A stretch of DNA of 5,046 bases from Pseudomonadota bacterium (GTDB lineage Bacteria > Pseudomonadota > Alphaproteobacteria > Rhizobiales > Xanthobacteraceae): NCBI GenBank assembly GCA_021779635.1, contig JAJYAH010000579.1, positions 1 to 5,046 on the forward strand, read 5' to 3'. Shown piece after piece: positions 1 through 5,046 of the stretch (its first letter is position 1; each line of letters starts with the position of its first letter). The notes beneath the pieces were generated by a model that saw only the letters and a program-made list of their open reading frames with translations, was not told the DNA's origin and ran no database searches. A program made the translations under genes and the position numbers.

Positions 1-441
1 CGCGATCACGCCGGTGGCAAAGGATTGCGGATAGCCGTAGCGGCGCATTTCCGGATAGGCCACCGCCGAGAAGGTCGCAGCCGTCGCAACCGACGAGCCG
101 GAAATCGCCGCAAAGCCGCCGCAGGCCGCGATGGTCGCGATTCCCAATCCGCCCTTCCAGTGGCCGACGAAGGTGTTGGCGGCGCGGAACAGTTCGCGGC
201 TGATGCCGGAGACCGAGACGAAGGCGCCCATCAAAAGGAACATCGGGATGACGCCAAAGGAATAATCCGTCACCGTGCGCATCGTGGTCTGACCGACCAG
301 TTTCAGCGCCGGGGCAAAGCCGGTGAGATAGCCGAACCCGGTGATGCCGACGAGGCCCATCGCCATGCCGACCGGCACGCGGAGCAGCATCAGCGCGAAC
401 AGACTGACAAAGCCCGCGAGGGCAACGGCCCCGTTGCTCAT
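1..441 (-). CDS. dctM: TRAP transporter large permease, DctM family (N-terminal part, cut by window edge)
   Basis: Large membrane subunit of a TRAP transporter, which moves a substrate handed over by the periplasmic binding protein across the inner membrane using an ion gradient. The minus-strand frame is open from ATG at 441 to the left edge, giving 147 residues; family members are usually about 425-450, so roughly a third is present. The protein begins MSNGAVALAGFVSLFALMLL, a hydrophobic first segment, followed by RVPVGMAMGL and a second hydrophobic stretch. The stretch AAISGSSVATAATFSAVAYP at about residues 112-131 is the conserved Ser/Gly-rich DctM signature. The start lies 6 bp after the dctQ stop, with GGTGGAG at 457-451 as ribosome binding site, so translational coupling is likely. 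The substrate is not readable from this part. Family assignment is firm. Confidence 0.93.
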   Translation of the reverse strand, partial: MSNGAVALAGFVSLFALMLLRVPVGMAMGLVGITGFGYLTGFAPALKLVGQTTMRTVTDYSFGVIPMFLLMGAFVSVSGISRELFRAANTFVGHWKGGLGIATIAACGGFAAISGSSVATAATFSAVAYPEMRRYGYPQSFATGVIA

Positions 442-447
442 GCCGGC

Positions 448-1014
448 CTACTCCACCGTCTTGATTTTGAGATCGTGCATCTGATCCGGATGGAAAATCA
501 GCCGCCAGGTCCGGATCGCGATCAGCAGCACGGCCGAGACATCGCCGATCCACGACACCAGAAAGAACGGCCAGATCGGCACCTGCATATCCATGGTCAC
601 GATATGATCGGCACGCGTGCTCACCACCTTGTCGAACAGCGTATAGGTCTGCACCGTCACCACGAACAAGAGCACCAGGGTTGCGAACACGTCGATCCAG
701 CGCTGGTATTTCGGCGTCGCATTGGCCCAGACCAGATCAACGGTGATGTGGGTGCCGCGATAGCTGGTGGCGGCGATGCCCCAGAAAATCAGGATCCCTA
801 GCAGGAACTGGCCGAAATTGTAGTAGTCCGGAATCGTGACCGCGAAAAACTTGCGCATGAACACCGCGGTAAAGGTATTCAGCGCGACGACGCCGACAAA
901 GAACGCTGCGATCCATTCGATGGAATCGATGAAGCGGTCCATGGCGCCCTTGCGGACCGGTTCGGGCGAGGCGGTGAGCAGGCCTTCTGGAGTCACTTCG
1001 GGATTGGCAGTCAT
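448..1014 (-). CDS. dctQ: TRAP transporter small permease, DctQ family
   Basis: Small membrane subunit that partners DctM in a TRAP transporter. The 188-residue product has four clear hydrophobic segments, at about residues 33-53, 66-85, 106-126 and 147-168, as expected for DctQ. The stretch SYRGTHITVDLVW (84-96) carries the family's conserved Arg, His and Asp after the second segment. The N-terminus before residue 25 is polar and rich in Pro and Glu. An internal ATG at residue 25 (942), preceded by AAGGGCG, gives a more typical DctQ length and is a credible alternative start; the ATG at 1014 has only a weak ribosome binding site. The gene sits between dctP and dctM, and its last codons hold the dctM ribosome binding site. 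The 164-bp gap to dctP is unusually long for a TRAP operon and is filled by a palindromic repeat. Confidence 0.92.
   Translation of the reverse strand: MTANPEVTPEGLLTASPEPVRKGAMDRFIDSIEWIAAFFVGVVALNTFTAVFMRKFFAVTIPDYYNFGQFLLGILIFWGIAATSYRGTHITVDLVWANATPKYQRWIDVFATLVLLFVVTVQTYTLFDKVVSTRADHIVTMDMQVPIWPFFLVSWIGDVSAVLLIAIRTWRLIFHPDQMHDLKIKTVE
451..457 (-). promoter_or_regulatory. Ribosome binding site of dctM
   Basis: GGTGGAG on the minus strand lies 9 nt before the dctM ATG and inside the last codons of dctQ. It supports the ATG at 441 and suggests that dctM translation is coupled to dctQ. Confidence 0.6.
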
Positions 1015-1039
1015 GATCGACCCGTGCTTGATCCAGTCT

Positions 1040-1156
1040 CGTCATGGCCGGGCTTGTCCCGGCCATCCGCGTCTTGCTTCGTCGACACATCAAAGACGTG
1101 GATGCCCGGGACATCTAGCGCGAAGACGCGCTTCGCGCTTTTGCCCGGGCATGACG
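1040..1156. repeat. Nested palindromic intergenic repeat between dctP and dctQ
   Basis: A 117-bp element bounded by 14-bp inverted repeats with one mismatch (1040-1053 and 1143-1156). The left arm is a perfect hairpin with a 9-bp stem (1044-1052 with 1058-1066) and loop CTTGT. The right arm has its own 9-bp stem (1102-1110 with 1144-1152), whose loop holds another perfect 9-bp hairpin (1117-1125 with 1131-1139, loop ACGCG). The two arms also pair with each other: 1058-1075 against 1093-1110 is complementary at 16 of 18 positions. I recall elements with this CATGGCCGGG/CCCGGGCATGACG architecture as abundant between genes in Bradyrhizobium and Rhodopseudomonas; that is memory, not a search. It fills most of the 164-bp gap and ends 25 nt before the dctQ ATG. 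In mRNA it would fold strongly and could stabilise dctP message or dampen readthrough into dctQM. Confidence 0.88.
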
Positions 1157-1178
1157 ACGTCAACGGCGTCCGACGCGC

Positions 1179-2195
1179 CTAAATCCCCGCCCCATACTTC
1201 TTCAGCGCCGCCTGCAGATCGGCATCGATGGCCGCGGCGTCGCCGCCTGCCTTCTTCACCGCCTCGGCCCAGCTGTCGTGCAGCGGCTTCACCGCCTGCT
1301 TCCACTCGGCGAGTTGCTCCGCCGTCAGCGGATAGACCTCATGGTCGGGCAAGGCCTTCATCTTGACGCGGCCGTTGGCCTCGAAATCGGTCCAGGGATC
1401 GGTGACCCTGGAGGCCCATTCCGGCGTGCAGTGATCGTCGATGACTTTCTTCTGCGCCGGCGACAGCGAATTGTATTTGTCCAGGTTGATGTTGTAGGTG
1501 AATACCGTCGTATAGAGCGGCACGTCCATGTGATACTTCACGACCTTGTCGATGCCGAACAGGAAGATCGATCCCCAGGGGAAGGTGATCTCGTCGGCGA
1601 CGCCGCGCTCGATCGCGTCGCGCGCTTCCGGAGCCGAGGCCTGAACATTGGTGCCGCCGAACATTTTCACCATCTCGCCGATGGTGCTCTGCGCCGGCCG
1701 CACTTTCAGCCCCTTGAGATCGGTCGGCACCAGAATTTTCTTCTTGCCGTGCAGCGCACCGGGATCGTGGATGAACGCGAAGCAGAGATGGGTGTCCTTC
1801 ATCTCGGTCGGCGCATATTTGTGGTACCACTCGTTCAGCGCCAGGGTGCCTTTCTTGCCGTCGGAGAACACGAAGGGAAGCTGACCGGCGGCGGCGATCG
1901 GGAAGCGGCCGGGCTGATAGCCGGGATTGACATAGGTGATGTCGGCGATACCGTCGCGCGCCATGTCGTAATGGTCGAAGGCCTTGCCGAGCTGTTCGGA
2001 GGGAAATACCGAAATCTTGATGGTGCCGCCCGAGGCTTTCTCGATATCGGCAGCCCATGCCTGCGTCGCCGGTACCAGCGGATGCGCCGGGGGTACCCAC
2101 AGCGACACCTTCATGTTGACGGTCTTGTCCTGCGCCAGTGCAGGCGTCACGCTGGCGGCCAACAGCAGCGCCAAAATCGCTTTTCTCATCGACAT
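1179..2195 (-). CDS. dctP: TRAP transporter periplasmic solute-binding protein, DctP family
   Basis: Periplasmic receptor of the TRAP system, which captures a carboxylate-type ligand and delivers it to DctQM. The 338-residue product starts with a signal peptide: basic MSMRK, hydrophobic AILALLLAASV, and probable cleavage after PALA at residue 21. The mature protein shows DctP-type stretches, including WAADIEKASGG (47-57), FPSEQLG (64-70), ADITYVNPGYQPGRFP (84-99) and KGLKVRPAQST (161-171). In this family the Arg of that last motif (R166) normally pairs with the ligand carboxylate. Length is typical. The first ATG (2195) is only 3 nt from the AAGGGAG ribosome binding site, whereas the ATG two codons later (2189) is 9 nt away, so translation may start at 2189; the coordinates give the longer option. 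The gene is first in a dctPQM operon and divergent from pobA, which suggests an aromatic acid ligand; that is inference. Confidence 0.94.
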   Translation of the reverse strand: MSMRKAILALLLAASVTPALAQDKTVNMKVSLWVPPAHPLVPATQAWAADIEKASGGTIKISVFPSEQLGKAFDHYDMARDGIADITYVNPGYQPGRFPIAAAGQLPFVFSDGKKGTLALNEWYHKYAPTEMKDTHLCFAFIHDPGALHGKKKILVPTDLKGLKVRPAQSTIGEMVKMFGGTNVQASAPEARDAIERGVADEITFPWGSIFLFGIDKVVKYHMDVPLYTTVFTYNINLDKYNSLSPAQKKVIDDHCTPEWASRVTDPWTDFEANGRVKMKALPDHEVYPLTAEQLAEWKQAVKPLHDSWAEAVKKAGGDAAAIDADLQAALKKYGAGI

Positions 2196-2198
2196 TCT

Positions 2199-2205
2199 CT
2201 CCCTT
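2199..2205 (-). promoter_or_regulatory. Ribosome binding site of dctP, bearing on the start choice
   Basis: AAGGGAG on the minus strand lies 3 nt from the ATG at 2195 and 9 nt from the in-frame ATG at 2189. The usual spacing of 5-9 nt favours 2189, giving a protein beginning MRKAILALLL, which is still a complete signal peptide. Confidence 0.6.
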
Positions 2206-2237
2206 TGAGCGTGAGGGCGGGCTTCAGTGCCCGATCT

Positions 2238-2254
2238 TGTTAATTAACATGTTA
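2238..2254. promoter_or_regulatory. Overlapping palindromes at the dctP promoter, operator-like
   Basis: Two perfect palindromes overlap: TGTTAATTAACA (2238-2249) and TAACATGTTA (2245-2254), with centres 6 bp apart. The second covers the predicted dctP -10 hexamer and the first covers the expected start-site region, which is where a repressor would block transcription. AT-rich palindromes of this size suit MarR- or GntR-type dimers, but no such regulator lies in the window and I do not assign a family. Confidence 0.45.
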
Positions 2255-2276
2255 TCTAGTTTGTCGGTTTTTTCAA
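2249..2276 (-). promoter_or_regulatory. Predicted dctPQM promoter
   Basis: On the minus strand a TTGAAA (-35, 2276-2271) is followed after 16 bp by TAACAT (-10, 2254-2249). Each matches the housekeeping consensus well enough to be plausible. The transcript would start near 2242, leaving a leader of roughly 47 nt before dctP. No other convincing promoter was seen upstream of dctP. Confidence 0.45.
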
Positions 2277-2331
2277 GCCGGATGTCGGGCCCGGTACCTC
2301 CTTGCCGGTCACGAAAAATCGGTCACGCAAT

Positions 2332-2352
2332 ATTCCTGCAGTGCAGCGGAAT
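2332..2352. promoter_or_regulatory. Interrupted dyad ATTCC-N11-GGAAT upstream of pobA, possible activator site
   Basis: Five-base inverted arms at 2332-2336 and 2348-2352 flank 11 bp. The centre (2342) is about 71 bp before the pobA transcription start expected from TATAAT at 2401. That is near where LysR-type activators usually hold their primary site, but the strict T-N11-A spacing is not met. A short dyad CTGCA-G-TGCAG (2336-2346) lies inside, offset by one base. Confidence 0.25.
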
Positions 2353-2392
2353 CGAGCATGTGGTTTCGTACCAACGTCCGTTGCGAAATTTG

Positions 2393-3651
<1,259 letters not shown>

Positions 3652-3661
3652 GCGGCTAATA

Positions 3662-3694
3662 CGTCGGCTCGATCTGGCCGACGCCGTTCGTTTT
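3662..3694 (+). terminator. Probable terminator after pobA
   Basis: A perfect 7-bp GC-rich stem (CGTCGGC 3662-3668 with GCCGACG 3677-3683, 8-nt loop) begins 10 nt after the pobA stop codon and is followed by the T-rich stretch GTTCGTTTT (3686-3694). The T tract is interrupted, so termination may be partial. Confidence 0.45.
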
Positions 3695-3722
3695 AAACGA
3701 GTGCCGAAATCTCGTTTTAAAC
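3688..3722. repeat. Pair of 11-bp direct repeats TCGTTTTAAAC
   Basis: Identical 11-mers lie at 3688-3698 and 3712-3722, 24 bp apart start to start. The first copy extends to a perfect 13-bp palindrome (3688-3700, centre T3694); the second keeps the dyad except its outermost base. They lie 71 bp or more before the thioesterase ATG, so they could be regulator sites for it. No convincing -35/-10 pair was found in this gap. Confidence 0.5.
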
Positions 3723-3792
3723 TTTGTATTCGGTGCATTTCACGCATGGATCGCGTTCAATAGGGAATGTGTCGTCAACACGAGCTTCCCGC

Positions 3793-4233
3793 ATGACCTC
3801 CACCGATATTCCCGACGGCTTCGAGCCCCATTTCCGCAAGAGCCCGCTGACCGATCCCTGGGAGCCGTTATATTCGAAGCGGACGGATAACGCCGTGATC
3901 ATCGGATTGCGGCTCGCCAAACCACATACCAACGGCCGCGGCCTGATTCACGGCGGATTGATCGCAGCCCTTGCCGACAACGCGATGGGCTATAGCTGCG
4001 CGCATCAGATGGGCGGAGCGTCTTCGCTGGTGACGATCGGGCTCGCGGTCGATTTCGTCGGCACCGCGCAGGTCGGACAATGGCTCGCGGTCGAGACCGA
4101 CGTGATCAAGACCGGCAGCACGATCTGCTTTGCGCAAAGTTTCATCAAGGCCGATGACGCCGTGATTGCGCGGGCCAACGCGACGTTCCGGGTGGTGCCG
4201 AAAAAGGACGCCGTCGTCGCAGGGCGCGCCTAG
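3793..4233 (+). CDS. PaaI-type hotdog-fold thioesterase
   Basis: Predicted cytoplasmic acyl-CoA thioesterase of the 4HBT/PaaI hotdog family, hydrolysing a CoA thioester to free acid and CoA. The 146-residue length is typical. NGRGLIHGGLIAALADNAMG (47-66) is the hallmark active-site region. Asn47, His53-Gly54 and Asp62 have the same spacing as the active-site Asn, His-Gly and Asp of E. coli PaaI, and lie at the start of and along the central helix. The C-terminal half (VTIGLAVDFVG, KTGSTICFAQSFI, ARANATFRVV) reads as the alternating beta strands of the fold. The ATG at 3793 gives the usual family N-terminus, though its ribosome binding site is weak; the frame is open to TTG at 3724, but the extension looks unlike protein. 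The gene lies 141 bp after pobA behind a probable terminator. Aromatic acyl-CoA is a reasonable guess for substrate, not shown by sequence. Confidence 0.88.
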   Translation: MTSTDIPDGFEPHFRKSPLTDPWEPLYSKRTDNAVIIGLRLAKPHTNGRGLIHGGLIAALADNAMGYSCAHQMGGASSLVTIGLAVDFVGTAQVGQWLAVETDVIKTGSTICFAQSFIKADDAVIARANATFRVVPKKDAVVAGRA

Positions 4234-4242
4234 CGCGAGCCC
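4222..4242. terminator. GC-rich stem-loop between convergent genes, weak terminator candidate
   Basis: GGGCGCGC (4222-4229) pairs with GCGC (4233-4236) and GCCC (4239-4242) around a CTA loop and a 2-nt bulge. It straddles the thioesterase stop codon. No T run follows on either strand, so it is not a standard intrinsic terminator, but it is the only strong structure near the 37-bp gap between the convergent genes. Confidence 0.25.
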
Positions 4243-4270
4243 GGAAGCCTTGAGATTCCCCGAACGACCG

Positions 4271-5046
4271 TTAGCCGAAATGCCAATCGCTTGTCTCGGT
4301 GACGAGATCGATGAAGGTCCGCACCTTGGACGACAGCAACCGGGACGTCGGATAGACGATATGGATCGGCAACGGCGGCGGTTCGAATTTTGCCAGCACG
4401 ATCCTGAGCCGTCCGCCCTTGATCGCGTCGGCCGCCTGATAGGCCAATACCCGCGTCAGGCCGCCATCCTGCTCGGCATACTGGATCGCGGCGTCGGCGC
4501 TGTTGGTGCTGAACCGCGGCGTGCACGCCACGCGGATCTCGCGGTCATCCCTGACAAAGCGCCAATCCGGCGACGCGCTGATGGCGCCGAACTGAATCGT
4601 TTCGTGCGACGCAATCACCTCCGGCGTCGTCGGCTCGCCGTGCTGCTTGAGATAGTTGTTCGAGGCGACCACGATCCGCCGCATCTCGCCGACGTGGCGC
4701 GCCACCAGGCTGGAATCTGGAAGATGGCCAATCCTGACGGCGAGATCGACGCCCTCCTCCACCAGATTGATCATGCGATCCGACAACCGCAATTCGCCGC
4801 TGACCTCGGGAAAGCGTGTCAGATACGCCGACATCACCGGGCTGACATGGAGGCGTCCGAATCCGACCGGCGCCGAGACCGCCAGCCGCCCGTTCGGCCG
4901 CGTGCGTTCATCCTGCGTCGAGCCTTCGGCTTCCTCGACATCGGCGAGAATACGGCGGGCGCGCACCAGATAGCGTGCGCCGACATCGGTCAGCGTCACC
5001 GATCGCGTGGTCCGCTGCAATAATCGCGCGCCGAGACGATCCTCGA
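4271..5046 (-). CDS. LysR-family transcriptional regulator (N-terminus cut by window edge)
   Basis: DNA-binding regulator whose C-terminal domain senses a small effector. The minus-strand frame stays open through the right edge, so the true start is outside; 257 residues are visible of an expected 295-300. The visible part opens with EDRLGARLLQRTTRSVTLTD, the conserved end of the LysR winged helix-turn-helix, then a linker helix (YLVRARRILADVEEAE). The effector domain begins near GRLAVSAPVGFGRLHV and includes VEEGVDLAVRIGHLPDSSLV and the AEQDGGLTRVLAYQ region, typical of the CrgA-like LysR subgroup. The TTG at 5020 is an internal Leu codon, not a start. The gene converges on the thioesterase with a 37-bp gap. 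LysR regulators usually control a divergent neighbour, here beyond the right edge, so control of pobA or dctPQM is possible but not supported by position. Confidence 0.93.
   Translation of the reverse strand, partial: EDRLGARLLQRTTRSVTLTDVGARYLVRARRILADVEEAEGSTQDERTRPNGRLAVSAPVGFGRLHVSPVMSAYLTRFPEVSGELRLSDRMINLVEEGVDLAVRIGHLPDSSLVARHVGEMRRIVVASNNYLKQHGEPTTPEVIASHETIQFGAISASPDWRFVRDDREIRVACTPRFSTNSADAAIQYAEQDGGLTRVLAYQAADAIKGGRLRIVLAKFEPPPLPIHIVYPTSRLLSSKVRTFIDLVTETSDWHFG

Noticed and set aside
25..801. Long plus-strand open frame of 258 codons opposite dctM and dctQ
   Set aside because: Its product is rich in Arg, His, Gln and Asp without any domain, as expected for the antisense of GC-rich membrane-protein genes. 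The minus strand carries clear DctQ and DctM.
1090..1305. Small minus-strand frame of 71 codons across the dctP end and the repeat
   Set aside because: It is out of frame with dctP and made of low-complexity Arg/Gly-rich sequence from the palindromic repeat.
1278..2243. Plus-strand open frame of 321 codons opposite dctP
   Set aside because: The composition is that of an antisense shadow, and the opposite strand encodes an unmistakable DctP with signal peptide.
2296..2303. Perfect AAGGAGGT ribosome binding sequence on the minus strand upstream of dctP
   Set aside because: No start codon with a meaningful frame follows. The nearest TTG opens only six codons and lies within the predicted -35, so the match is probably chance.
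3724..3792. Upstream extension of the thioesterase to TTG at 3724
   Set aside because: The extra 23 residues have no family counterpart, there is no suitable ribosome binding site, and the ATG at 3793 gives the usual PaaI length.
4166..5023. Plus-strand open frame of 285 codons opposite the LysR gene
   Set aside because: It lacks any recognisable domain and overlaps both the end of the thioesterase and the whole LysR effector domain, which is clearly coding on the minus strand.

Overview
The window reads as chromosome of a GC-rich alphaproteobacterium, most likely Bradyrhizobium, Rhodopseudomonas or a close relative. Three things point there: strongly GC-biased third codon positions, the style of the proteins, and a palindromic intergenic repeat of a type I recall as very common in those genomes. 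It looks like a small catabolic locus for aromatic acids. I see no phage, insertion sequence, CRISPR array or RNA gene.

Layout. Positions 1-2195 (minus strand) hold a tripartite TRAP transporter operon in the order dctP (periplasmic binding protein), dctQ (small membrane subunit), dctM (large membrane subunit, cut by the left edge). dctQ and dctM are only 6 bp apart. dctP and dctQ are separated by 164 bp filled by a 117-bp nested palindromic repeat. Positions 2196-2481 are a divergent control region with a dctP promoter, overlapping palindromes, an AT-rich pobA promoter region and a possible structured leader. Positions 2482-3651 (plus) encode PobA, 4-hydroxybenzoate 3-monooxygenase, starting at TTG. 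Positions 3652-3792 hold a probable terminator and a pair of 11-bp direct repeats. Positions 3793-4233 (plus) encode a PaaI-type hotdog thioesterase. Positions 4271-5046 (minus) encode most of a LysR-type regulator, convergent with the thioesterase, whose DNA-binding N-terminus lies beyond the right edge.

How it may work together (inference). The divergent arrangement suggests that the TRAP system imports an aromatic acid, perhaps 4-hydroxybenzoate or a related compound, and that PobA hydroxylates 4-hydroxybenzoate to protocatechuate for ring cleavage encoded elsewhere. The thioesterase could release a free acid or CoA from an aromatic acyl-CoA. Neither the transporter ligand nor the thioesterase substrate can be read from sequence alone.

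I do not see a new kind of system. The most interesting points are the nested repeat inside the transporter operon with a compensatory base-pair change, a Thr in place of the substrate-binding Ser of PobA, and the densely patterned divergent control region.
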